Assembly: GCF_000949455.1 (NCBI RefSeq) | Contig: NZ_JXXK01000042.1 | Span: 1-26,796 of the forward strand | Direction: 5' to 3' | From: Ruthenibacterium lactatiformans | GTDB taxonomy: Bacteria; Bacillota; Clostridia; Oscillospirales; Ruminococcaceae | Length of the DNA stretch: 26,796 nt | In this document: piece after piece, positions 8,702 to 16,350 of the stretch | Position numbering within the stretch: position 1 is the stretch's first letter | Layout of the letters: each line of letters starts with the position of its first letter | Position numbers and translations under genes: made by a program | Notes under the pieces: model-generated | The model's input: only the letters and a program-made list of their open reading frames with translations | Database searches by the model: none | What the model was told of the DNA's origin: nothing

Positions 8702-10759
8702 ATGATTGACGAGAACCTTGATGCTCTGGAGCTGATGCACCAGAAGCTACGGGATAACTTTGCGGGCAAGATAGTACGCAAAGACCTGACAAAGAAAATC
8801 AAAGAAGGAGCCAATGTTCCAGTCTATGTACTGGAATATCTCCTTGGCATGTACTGTTCTTCTCAGGACGAAGACGAAATTTCCGCTGGTGTGGAGAACG
8901 TCAAACGGATCCTTGCGGATAACTTTGTCCGTCCAGATGAAGCGCAGAAAATTCTGTCTGTGCTGCGGCAGCGTGGCAGTTATTCGGTTATTGACAAGAT
9001 CACCGTCAATCTGAATATCAGAGAGGATCGCTTTGAGGCGGAGTTTTCCAATCTTGGCTTGAAAAACATCCCTATTTCAGACGAGTACCCTACCCAGTAT
9101 GACCGGCTGCTCTGCGGCGGTATCTGGTGCATTGTGCAGCTGGAGTATGAGTACATAGAGGAAGATAAGAAGAACGGTACTCCTATCCGAATCCGGAAAC
9201 TGAATCCGATCCAGATGCCTCATGTGGATATTGACGAGTTAAAAGCAAGCCGGAAGGCTTTCACACAGGAAGAATGGATGGATCTGTTGCTCCGGTCTAT
9301 TGGCATGGAACCTTCCACACTGGAGAACCGGGAAAAGTGGCTGCTCCTTGCCCGTATGCTGCCGTTGGTGGAGAATAACTTCAATCTTTGTGAGTTGGGG
9401 CCAAGAAGCACTGGTAAGTCCCATCTCTACAAAGAAATCTCTCCAAATTCCATTCTGGTATCCGGTGGGCAGACTACGGTTGCCAATCTCTTTTACAACA
9501 TGGGGCGCAAGACCGTTGGCCTTGTGGGTCTCTGGGATTGTGTGGCTTTCGATGAAGTGGCCGGTATCAATTTCAAGGACAAAGACGGGATCCAGATCAT
9601 GAAAGATTACATGGCTTCCGGTTCCTTTGCCCGTGGCAAGGAAGAAAAAGCAGCCTCGGCCTCGATGGTCTTTGTGGGCAATATCAACCAGAGCGTGGAT
9701 GTGTTATTGAAAACCTCCAGTCTCTTTGATCCATTCCCGCCTGAGATGGGGACAGATACAGCCTTTCTTGACCGGATCCATTGCTATATCCCCGGCTGGG
9801 AGATCCCAAAGTTCCGCCCGGAGCATTTTACCAATGACTACGGGTTTATCACAGATTATCTGGCAGAATTTATCCGGGAGCTGCGCAAGGAACAACAGGG
9901 TGATGCGCTGGATAAATACTTCCATCTGGGTAAGAACCTGAACCAACGTGATACCATTGCGGTGCGCAAGATGGTGGGCGGTTTTATCAAGCTGCTGTAT
10001 CCGGATGGCGTTTATACCAAAGAGCAGTTGGAAGAGGTTTTGAAGCTATCGCTGGAGATGCGCAGGCGTGTCAAGGAGCAGCTGAAAAAGCTGGGCGGCA
10101 TGGAGTTCTATGACGTGAATTTCTCTTACATCGACAACGAGACCTTTGAAGAGCATTATGTTTCTGTTCCGGAACAGGGCGGCGGCAAGCTCATTCCGGA
10201 GGGAATCTGCAATCCGGGACAGGTTTATACTGTGTCTCAGGGTAAGTCTGGTATGATTGGCGTGTTCCGTCTGGAGTCGCAGATGCTGCCCGGAAGTGGT
10301 AAATTTGAGCGAACCGGACTTGGTTCCGACCGGGAACCGAAAGAGGCCTCCAACACAGCCTTCAACTTCCTGAAAGCCAACAGCAACCGGATCAGCGGCT
10401 CCATCAGCACCACGTCCAAGGACTATATCATCAACTATCAGGATTTGCAGGGCATTGGCATGACCAAAAACCTTGCGCTGCCCACACTGGTAGCAATCTG
10501 TTCCATTGCTCTGGGTAAGCCCACGGTCAGCTCTCTGGCCGTGCTGGGCGAGATCAGCATCAGCGGCACCATGATTAAGGTGGACGAGCTGGCAAATGCC
10601 TTGCAGGTGTGTCTGGACAGTGGAGCCAAGAAGGTATTGCTGCCCATTACCTCAGCAGCGGATCTGGGGACAGTACCGGCAGAGCTGGTGGGATGCTTCA
10701 ATTTGATTTTCTATCAAACAGCGGAAGACGCAGTGTTTAAGGCACTGGGAGTGGAATAA
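8702..10759 (+). CDS. brxL: BREX AAA+/Lon-like protein BrxL
   Basis: A 685-residue protein, the usual length. The AAA+ core has Walker A GPRSTGKS (233-240) and Walker B FDE (283-285, preceded by VA). The C-terminal ~100 residues are Lon-protease-like (ALGKPTVSSLAVLGEIS, then KKVLLP). By hand alignment with Lon, the catalytic Ser position falls on Asn590 (TKNLALP) and the catalytic Lys position on Ala631 (VDELANAL), so peptidase activity looks absent. BrxL of type 1 systems is a DNA-binding, MCM-like ring ATPase required for phage exclusion. It follows pglZ by 13 bases with AAGGGGTG before the ATG. It is the last BREX core gene here, and the CBASS genes follow after 14 bases without a separate promoter that I can see. 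Confidence 0.95.
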   Translation: MIDENLDALELMHQKLRDNFAGKIVRKDLTKKIKEGANVPVYVLEYLLGMYCSSQDEDEISAGVENVKRILADNFVRPDEAQKILSVLRQRGSYSVIDKITVNLNIREDRFEAEFSNLGLKNIPISDEYPTQYDRLLCGGIWCIVQLEYEYIEEDKKNGTPIRIRKLNPIQMPHVDIDELKASRKAFTQEEWMDLLLRSIGMEPSTLENREKWLLLARMLPLVENNFNLCELGPRSTGKSHLYKEISPNSILVSGGQTTVANLFYNMGRKTVGLVGLWDCVAFDEVAGINFKDKDGIQIMKDYMASGSFARGKEEKAASASMVFVGNINQSVDVLLKTSSLFDPFPPEMGTDTAFLDRIHCYIPGWEIPKFRPEHFTNDYGFITDYLAEFIRELRKEQQGDALDKYFHLGKNLNQRDTIAVRKMVGGFIKLLYPDGVYTKEQLEEVLKLSLEMRRRVKEQLKKLGGMEFYDVNFSYIDNETFEEHYVSVPEQGGGKLIPEGICNPGQVYTVSQGKSGMIGVFRLESQMLPGSGKFERTGLGSDREPKEASNTAFNFLKANSNRISGSISTTSKDYIINYQDLQGIGMTKNLALPTLVAICSIALGKPTVSSLAVLGEISISGTMIKVDELANALQVCLDSGAKKVLLPITSAADLGTVPAELVGCFNLIFYQTAEDAVFKALGVE

Positions 10760-10773
10760 AGGAGAGATTAAAC

Positions 10774-11973
10774 ATGGCTAATAAGAAAATTGATTTTGAT
10801 ACCATTGTTAAAGCATTGGATATTACACCTACAATGTACAAAAATGCTGTGGATAAGTATACTGCGATAGCGGCATATTTGGATGAACAAGGCATTAAAG
10901 CGGACTTTTATCCCCAAGGTTCGTTCAGATTAGGCACTGTTGTTCGTCCACTGAAAAACGGAAAAGATGCAGATTATGATTTGGATGTTATATGTCAACT
11001 GAAAGAAGACAAAGCCTCTACGGATGCAAAAACTGTAAAGAGCAAAGTGGGCAATGCCTTAAAAGCGAGTAAACTCTATGCGGATAGATTACTGCCAGAA
11101 GATGATAGGTGCTGGACTCTGGAATATGCTACAGTAGACGGAACGGTTGGTTTTTCTCTTGATGTTGTTCCTTGCGTAGGGCAAAGCGAGGATATTATCC
11201 TAAGTGTCGAGGCATTGGGTGTACCTGCAAGTTATGCACAAGAGGCAATAGCAATTACTGAGCGGATGATAACGCAATATGACTGGCAAGCATCTAACCC
11301 AAAAGGGTATGCTCTATGGTTTGATTCAATCAATCGTGCATTTTTGAATTATGATCGGGAAGCACGTAGACAGGCAATTTTTAACGAAAACCGGGCTGTA
11401 TTTGCGTCAGTTGAAGAAATACCTGAAATCTTAGAGCGGTCAGCATTACAACGAGTTATTCAAATATTAAAACGGCATCGTGATTTGTTTTTTTATAGAG
11501 CAAGAAAGGAAGACAAAAAGCCTATCTCTGCCATCGTCACCACATTGGCAGCGCAGATTGCATCACATGCAGATCCTTCTTTGTCTACCTATGAACTGCT
11601 TGAATTTGTTTCAAATGATATTGAAAGATACAGTGCTTTACTACAGGGGAAAACCACTGGATACTATTCTAATTATGAGGCACGGGCATACATAAAGAAG
11701 GATGATCAAAAGTGGACGATTACTAACCCTGTGGATCCTAATGATAATTATGCTGACTCTTGGGATGATGAAACGGCATCACTCTTTTTTAGATGGGCTG
11801 CTGCTGTAAAACAGGATTTTATTGATATTTCAGAAACAGAACAAGAAAAGTATTATGCTGGCTTGAAAAATGGTATGGGAGCTACTCTTGTCGATAAGGC
11901 ACTTCCAGTACAGACGATAAATAAGCCCATAAAGCCCGTAAGCATTACTGGGACAAAGCCGTGGAGGTGTTAA
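10774..11973 (+). CDS. CBASS CD-NTase (cyclic oligonucleotide synthase)
   Basis: A 399-residue SMODS-type nucleotidyltransferase. The signature GS (Gly49-Ser50, in PQGSFRLGT) is followed by the acidic pair in DYDLD (Asp69, Asp71), and a third acidic residue Asp130 sits in GFSLDV, as needed for two-metal catalysis. All active-site residues seem present. CD-NTases make cyclic di- or trinucleotides on phage infection that activate a linked effector. The start has AAAGGAGA 7 bases upstream, only 14 bases after brxL. The gene is clearly A+T-richer than the BREX genes, suggesting separate acquisition. The C-terminus is TKPWRC, with no terminal glycine of the sort reported for CD-NTases conjugated by Cap2 E1-E2 enzymes. 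The nucleotide product cannot be told from sequence. Confidence 0.9.
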   Translation: MANKKIDFDTIVKALDITPTMYKNAVDKYTAIAAYLDEQGIKADFYPQGSFRLGTVVRPLKNGKDADYDLDVICQLKEDKASTDAKTVKSKVGNALKASKLYADRLLPEDDRCWTLEYATVDGTVGFSLDVVPCVGQSEDIILSVEALGVPASYAQEAIAITERMITQYDWQASNPKGYALWFDSINRAFLNYDREARRQAIFNENRAVFASVEEIPEILERSALQRVIQILKRHRDLFFYRARKEDKKPISAIVTTLAAQIASHADPSLSTYELLEFVSNDIERYSALLQGKTTGYYSNYEARAYIKKDDQKWTITNPVDPNDNYADSWDDETASLFFRWAAAVKQDFIDISETEQEKYYAGLKNGMGATLVDKALPVQTINKPIKPVSITGTKPWRC

Positions 11974-12004
11974 TCTGAATATAGAAAATATTCAAACAGA
12001 ATTT

Positions 12005-12667
12005 ATGGACTTAAAGAACGAGTATCCTTGTCTTATACTGGAGAGTAATTCGGATACCATTTGCATTTCAGGGCGCATAATGCTTAATGCAGTTTACAAT
12101 GATGTTCAATTATTTGATGAATATGAAATAAGAATGGTAATCCCAACTAATTATCCTCATTCTTTGCCAGCTGTTTATGAAGTATCCGGTGGTATCCCAA
12201 CAGAATTTGAGCATTTTCTCGATAACGGAGCTTTATGTCTTGGCGTTGAAAATGACCTTTGGGATAGATTTTTGACGAATCCATGCCTCCTACATTTTAT
12301 GAATGAGTGCGTAACCAGTTATTTATACGCAGCCACATATTTTAAGAAATACGGGAGCTTTCCGTTTGGCGAACGATCTCATGGGGTGGAGGGAATAATC
12401 GAATATTATTATGAAAAGTGGAATTTGTCCGATCTTCAAAAGGTGGTATCAATACTATCGGCCATTTATTTGAAACAATATCGAGGACATCTTCCATGCC
12501 CATGTGGATCGGGAATAAAGGCAAGAAAGTGTCATGGGCGTTTTATTCTGGAAGCGATAAATTCAGAGCATAAACAATGCTTTGATTCAGACTTATACTA
12601 TATTTGGAGCTGTTATGAAAGGGGGAAGAGTAGTGGAGGTAAAAGCACCACAAAAAGGACTATTTGA
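12005..12667 (+). CDS. E2-like conjugating protein with SEC-C zinc motif (CBASS type II-short style)
   Basis: A 220-residue protein from ATG 12005. An E2/UBC-like fold is suggested by the YEIRMVIPTNYPHSLPAVYE stretch and a catalytic-type Cys78 in NGALCLG, matching prokaryotic E2 proteins linked to CD-NTases. Residues 163-177 carry a SEC-C-like zinc motif (Cys165, Cys167, Cys176, His177). No E1/ThiF or JAB gene is present, as in short type II CBASS, where a lone E2 is reported to act on the CD-NTase. The start is uncertain: ATG 12005 has no good ribosome binding site, whereas GGAGGTG at 11963-11969 precedes an in-frame CTG at 11975, one base after the CD-NTase stop, which would add ten residues. 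The gene's 3' end overlaps the effector gene. Confidence 0.8.
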   Translation: MDLKNEYPCLILESNSDTICISGRIMLNAVYNDVQLFDEYEIRMVIPTNYPHSLPAVYEVSGGIPTEFEHFLDNGALCLGVENDLWDRFLTNPCLLHFMNECVTSYLYAATYFKKYGSFPFGERSHGVEGIIEYYYEKWNLSDLQKVVSILSAIYLKQYRGHLPCPCGSGIKARKCHGRFILEAINSEHKQCFDSDLYYIWSCYERGKSSGGKSTTKRTI

Positions 12668-13418
12668 TCAGGCACTGAGCGAATATAAAAAATATCGGGC
12701 TATTCTTATCGTAGCATTTGTAGTAGCGATAGCAGAATCGATTCTGCGAAGTCTCTCTTTACCGTTGACCACGATATACTATATTACACATTTTCTTGGA
12801 TTTGCGTCGGTGGCATTGGCAATTTGGATATTTGTTGAAGAACGAAACTATGCCAGCAAGTTTTCAGAGGCAGAAAATGAACGTAGATGCAGTATGTTGG
12901 ATAATGCGCTTGGAAGCAAATATGCTCGTACTGAATCAAACAATTATTACGACACAGATCAGATTGATAAGGGAATTAAGAAAGTTCTTGCGAATTTGCA
13001 TGAGAGTTGTATTTATACATCGGCTGAGGCGAAGTACATGGTAAAGAGGCAATGTTGGATTGCAGGCGTTGGCATTGTAGTAATGTTGATATGTGCCTAT
13101 ATTGGTCTAAAGAATATTGCATTCTCTTCACTAATACTGGAGTTTTTCCTGTCCTGTATTATTGTCGGTAGATACCTTGATGTAAAGAGTATTGCTACGA
13201 GTGCAGAACAAATAGAGAAAGACGCCTGTCAGATTTGGGTTGATATTGAAAATGGTACAAAAAGCAATCTGGAGGCAAAGGTATTTAATCTTTTGCTTCG
13301 TTACGAAACTTCGCTTGCATCTGCACAGATCATTCTCAGTGATGCAGCTTATACGGCATGTGGTCAGGATTGTCTTGATGAATGGAACGAAAAAGTTAAA
13401 CGGTATCATATTGGTTAG
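12615..13418 (+). CDS. SMODS-associated four-TM (S-4TM) CBASS effector
   Basis: A 267-residue membrane protein with four hydrophobic segments at about residues 28-47, 52-74, 148-166 and 168-186, arranged as two hairpins separated by a ~70-residue charged loop, and a ~80-residue soluble C-terminal helix-rich tail. This arrangement and the position after a CD-NTase fit the S-4TM effector family, proposed to disrupt the inner membrane when the cyclic nucleotide binds. ATG 12615 has GGAG 5 bases upstream; GTG 12633, with GGGGGAAG 5-7 bases before it, is an equally good start. Either way it overlaps the E2-like gene by 35-53 bases, implying coupled translation. It ends 1 base before the terminator at 13419. 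Confidence 0.85.
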   Translation: MKGGRVVEVKAPQKGLFDQALSEYKKYRAILIVAFVVAIAESILRSLSLPLTTIYYITHFLGFASVALAIWIFVEERNYASKFSEAENERRCSMLDNALGSKYARTESNNYYDTDQIDKGIKKVLANLHESCIYTSAEAKYMVKRQCWIAGVGIVVMLICAYIGLKNIAFSSLILEFFLSCIIVGRYLDVKSIATSAEQIEKDACQIWVDIENGTKSNLEAKVFNLLLRYETSLASAQIILSDAAYTACGQDCLDEWNEKVKRYHIG

Positions 13419-13458
13419 AAAAAAGTGAAGCACCATTTTAGGCGCTTCACTTTTTTTT
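13419..13458. terminator. Bidirectional intrinsic terminator between CBASS and the minus-strand operon
   Basis: AAAAAAGTGAAGC (13419-13431) pairs with GCTTCACTTTTTT (13444-13456). There are T-runs on both strands (13451-13458 on +, the A-run 13419-13424 read on -). It follows the effector stop directly, and the minus-strand stop codon (13447-13449) lies inside its right arm, so it serves two convergent operons. Confidence 0.9.
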
Positions 13459-13971
13459 CAGCGATTGCTTTATTTTATGTAGATCTTCTTTCATAACCTG
13501 ATGCTGAGAAAAGAGTTCCAGAATTTTTAACAGATCATCCTCCGGGCTTTCACCCACGTCCATGTGAAAGATCATGTGGCTGCGATCATCCTCCCATCCG
13601 CAGAGCAGGTAGTCTCCGCTCTGAGACAGCTCCACAGTGTATAAAAACCGGTCTTTGGTTTCTGTGTTCATAGCCAGATAAATGTGACGGCAGAAAAGTA
13701 TGTCCTGCGGTTTCGGCATTTGCAGTTGCACCAGTGTGGTGTGAATGTCTGGATACAGGAAGTATCGGATCTTGAATTCCTCTGCTGCATAAGGGCAGAT
13801 ATAATCAGTTGCTTCCTCAGCGTCTTCATCTGTATTCATGGCGGTCAAAAGGTCAATGAATATCTGACCGCCTTCTTTCAGCGTCTCTTCGACAAAGCCT
13901 TTCCCAGCCCCGTAAAAGATCCACGGGAGCCATTTGTGTTCGATGTAGTATAACTGTTCTTTATCATTCAT
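13447..13971 (-). CDS. Unknown 174-aa protein, last gene of the minus-strand operon
   Basis: I do not recognise this family. The protein is acidic and soluble-looking, has no signal peptide or membrane segment, and ends in a Lys-rich helix. Its ATG overlaps the stop of the DUF5131 gene by 4 bases (ATGA), so it is translationally coupled to that gene and probably works with it. Its own stop codon lies in the stem of the terminator at 13419-13458. Aromatic and acidic residues are spread evenly; no cysteine cluster or nucleotide-binding motif is evident. Confidence 0.8.
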   Translation of the reverse strand: MNDKEQLYYIEHKWLPWIFYGAGKGFVEETLKEGGQIFIDLLTAMNTDEDAEEATDYICPYAAEEFKIRYFLYPDIHTTLVQLQMPKPQDILFCRHIYLAMNTETKDRFLYTVELSQSGDYLLCGWEDDRSHMIFHMDVGESPEDDLLKILELFSQHQVMKEDLHKIKQSLKKK

Positions 13972-14864
13972 TCGTTTTTCCCTCGGTTCTTATCACATTT
14001 GCCGCAGTCAGCACAGCCGTTGCAGGTCATCCGGCTTCCGCATTCCTTACAGGTGATTGGATGGTAGTGTGGGACATACAGGCTCTCTTCGGGAATGTCG
14101 TATCCCCATCCATCTACCAGATGAAATCGTATTGGCTTTCCCTGATAGCTCAGGCCGGAGCGGTATGCCTGCTGTGCCTGTATCTGCTTATCCGGAATAT
14201 GATACCGCTTGCCTTCTTTTATAAATACGCTGCCGGTTTCGATGAAATTGAAGGTGACATTGTTTCGTTGGCATTGTTCACTGAGCTGCTTGACCCATTC
14301 GTAGTGACAAGGCCGGGAACCATCGTAGTTTTCGCCTCCACAAAGCACCTGTTCAATCTGACCAGCAGCCAGATAATGTTCTATGTCAATCGCTCCAATC
14401 AATGGAGCAGTCATGATTCCTTTGTGCTTAAATGGCAGGTTAAAGAGAATTGGGATCCGTTCATCCGCACGGCGCTGGTTCTCACAGGTGACATTGAAGA
14501 AAATATTGTCCCATCCTTCGCCCCAGTCTTTGGGAAGATGGTCGGCTACTCGCTGCGGCCTTTTGGTCAGCAGAAAAAACTTCACATCACTGCGCTGCCG
14601 CATGATGTCCCATGCGTCCGGCCTCCATTCATCAGCTTCTTCCAGAAAAAAATCAGAGGTCATGCAGACACGAATCATTTCACCACTCTGGATCTTATAC
14701 TGGCCTTGCCAGTTCTTCTGGAGTGGATAGCGGAGGCCATTCTTTGTGCGATAAATTTTGCTTCCGTCTTGGTTACGCATTCGATCCAGAAAATACATGT
14801 AGCAATTCTCGCAGCCCTCAGAACACTTTTTGCATCCGTGCCAAGGGTTCCATATATCGTGCAT
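13968..14864 (-). CDS. DUF5131 (phage Gp37/Gp68 family) radical-SAM-like protein
   Basis: A 298-residue protein beginning with WNPWHGCKKCSEGCENCYM. Cys14, Cys18 and Cys21 form the CxxxCxxC spacing of a radical SAM [4Fe-4S] site. FFLLTKRP near residues 98-105 and LCGGENYDGSRPCHYEW near 174-190 are typical of the Gp37/Gp68 family found in phages and mobile elements. A C-terminal Cys-rich cluster (about residues 273-291, CKECG...CNGCADCGKC) could bind further metal. The reaction is unknown. The start ATG has AAGGAGG 5 bases upstream. It lies 31 bases after the small zinc-ribbon gene and overlaps the next gene, within the operon led by the HTH repressor. Confidence 0.85.
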   Translation of the reverse strand: MHDIWNPWHGCKKCSEGCENCYMYFLDRMRNQDGSKIYRTKNGLRYPLQKNWQGQYKIQSGEMIRVCMTSDFFLEEADEWRPDAWDIMRQRSDVKFFLLTKRPQRVADHLPKDWGEGWDNIFFNVTCENQRRADERIPILFNLPFKHKGIMTAPLIGAIDIEHYLAAGQIEQVLCGGENYDGSRPCHYEWVKQLSEQCQRNNVTFNFIETGSVFIKEGKRYHIPDKQIQAQQAYRSGLSYQGKPIRFHLVDGWGYDIPEESLYVPHYHPITCKECGSRMTCNGCADCGKCDKNRGKNE

Positions 14865-14895
14865 ATTGGCCTCCTTCCCTCAGTATATGATTGAT

Positions 14896-15066
14896 TCAGT
14901 GGTTAGCTGCCAGAAGTTCCGGATGGAATTCTTTCTGGTAGCTCCAGAACTCCTTTTGTTCTTTCTCATTAGCTGGACGGATATGTATTTTGCCACAATC
15001 CGGGCAGCGCTCCGCCGGTTCGCTGCTGCGGAAGAGATAGTGGCAGTCTTCGCATAGATAGATCAT
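14896..15066 (-). CDS. Small zinc-ribbon protein (56 aa)
   Basis: A small protein with CxxC pairs CEDC (residues 5-8) and CPDC (21-24), a rubredoxin-like zinc ribbon, followed by a charged helix. I place the start at 15066, with AAAGG about 9 bases upstream and 4 bases after the stop of the HipA-like gene. A longer reading would overlap the coding sequence of that gene and lacks a ribosome binding site. It is probably co-translated with its neighbours. It could assist the Fe-S protein encoded next, but that is inference from adjacency. Confidence 0.75.
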   Translation of the reverse strand: MIYLCEDCHYLFRSSEPAERCPDCGKIHIRPANEKEQKEFWSYQKEFHPELLAANH

Positions 15067-15070
15067 AGTG

Positions 15071-16138
15071 TTAGGCCTTTCGATAGATTTTTGGAGTATA
15101 CCGCTGCCTTGCGCTCTTCTTGGTTTCAAGGAATGCAATCTTCATAGCCGTGATTAACGATTCCAAGTCATCTAAAGGATAATCTGGCTTGCGGAAGGAT
15201 TCAATCGTAGAATTTACTATATCGTCAAAATCCCGTACTCCACGGGAACCATATTCTTTCTTGATCGTTGCTTTGAAGTCATCAAGGTCATGCTGGAATT
15301 CTTCGCTGAGAGATTCCCAAACCTTCTCGGTGGAGCGCCAGTGTTCGGCAACTGGCAAATAAGCGGCAATCTGTTCCCTCAGTACATTGAAACACTCTTC
15401 ATAATAGACCTCCAGCTCCAGAGGAAACACCTGACCTATCGCCTTGGTGATGGCATTCAGCTGTTTGTCGGGAAGGTGCCAGTACAGGAGCATTGGCTCA
15501 TGAAAAGCGGGGTGAAGATACTCCACATCCTCCAGTTCAAGCTCTTTTTGAAGATGTTCCAGCATGTGGCCGCAGGCCGAAGCAAAATCAAATGAACGAT
15601 AACGGTTCAGGCAGTGCTTCATCAGTTCCATGCCCATATTACTGTCCTGATTAAGAAGTGCGGATACAGCGAGGTCTGTCAGGCTGAAACTCTCTGCAAA
15701 ATCGTAGCCATAAATTTGTCCATCTGTGGATTCGCCCGTTTGAATTCGGTCTTCCTGCATCAACATGGCAGCCAGTGCATATTGCTCCATGTAATCAAAG
15801 TATTTCGGTTCGACCGAAGGTTGCAAGCGGATTGATTTAACATCAACTGGATGCAGCCCTTCTATATACTCAATTCCTACTGCATAGGATGAAGGAAAGA
15901 GCGATTGTTCTTCCGAGGAAATCCGAAGCAAGTACGCCTTTGGTGCCGGGATCCGAATAAGCTGCGCTAAATTGCAGGCTACAAATTCATTACATACAGC
16001 TGTTGGTGTGGCGTGTTTAATCAGCAGCTTTGGTTTCCGTTTGTTTTTAGGCGTTGCAAGCAGGATCTGGCCGCTGAATCCAGTGTCAGAATAGGGCGTA
16101 TATGTATAATCGCTGCTGTCAACAAAATACTTTTTCAT
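15071..16138 (-). CDS. HipA-like kinase-fold protein with repressor-type C-terminal domain
   Basis: A 355-residue protein. The N-terminal ~150 residues resemble HipA-like (HipA_2) kinases: LLIKHA with Lys41 as the candidate ATP-binding lysine, CNEFVACNLAQLI with Glu51, a lobe hinge GIEYIEG (88-94), and a catalytic-loop-like EDR (129-131) and YDFAESF (145-151). The Asn that normally follows the catalytic Asp is not obvious (DRIQTGES), so activity is uncertain. The last 64 residues (292-355) align without gaps to residues 82-145 of the HTH repressor encoded at the head of the same operon: 19 identities by hand, including GS.G.R and TPK.YRK. GGAGG precedes the ATG by 6 bases. The shared domain suggests physical or regulatory contact with the repressor, as in HipA-HipB pairs, though this is inference. 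Confidence 0.7.
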   Translation of the reverse strand: MKKYFVDSSDYTYTPYSDTGFSGQILLATPKNKRKPKLLIKHATPTAVCNEFVACNLAQLIRIPAPKAYLLRISSEEQSLFPSSYAVGIEYIEGLHPVDVKSIRLQPSVEPKYFDYMEQYALAAMLMQEDRIQTGESTDGQIYGYDFAESFSLTDLAVSALLNQDSNMGMELMKHCLNRYRSFDFASACGHMLEHLQKELELEDVEYLHPAFHEPMLLYWHLPDKQLNAITKAIGQVFPLELEVYYEECFNVLREQIAAYLPVAEHWRSTEKVWESLSEEFQHDLDDFKATIKKEYGSRGVRDFDDIVNSTIESFRKPDYPLDDLESLITAMKIAFLETKKSARQRYTPKIYRKA

Positions 16139-16157
16139 TCCACGCCTCCAATCTTAT

Positions 16158-16340
16158 TCATTCATGGGCAAGAGCTTTTTGCTTTGCCTCCATGTCAATT
16201 TCATAGCAAATATAGGGCTTGTCTTCAAAGACAGGCTTGCCATTCTGAACGCCTTTAAGCATCGGAATGGCAATTTTCTTTACAGGGAAGATATTCTCCT
16301 GTTGATACAGCTCTTCCAATGTGGGTTTCTTTTTATCCAT
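16158..16340 (-). CDS. Small 60-aa protein of unknown function
   Basis: I do not recognise it. The start is set at ATG 16340 because AAGGAGG lies 5 bases upstream and the ImmA/IrrE stop is at 16351; a longer in-frame reading starts inside the peptidase gene. The protein is soluble and charged, beginning with a Lys-rich stretch and ending with a helix rich in Glu, Lys and Ala. Gaps of 10 bases upstream and 19 bases downstream place it firmly in the operon between the peptidase and the kinase-fold protein, where an antitoxin- or adaptor-like role is possible but unsupported by motif. Confidence 0.7.
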   Translation of the reverse strand: MDKKKPTLEELYQQENIFPVKKIAIPMLKGVQNGKPVFEDKPYICYEIDMEAKQKALAHE

Positions 16341-16350
16341 GTCTGCCTCC

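Noticed and set aside
14061..14894. A 277-codon plus-strand frame opposite the DUF5131 gene
   Set aside because: The minus strand encodes the conserved DUF5131 motifs with a strong ribosome binding site; the plus reading shows no domain and no start signal.
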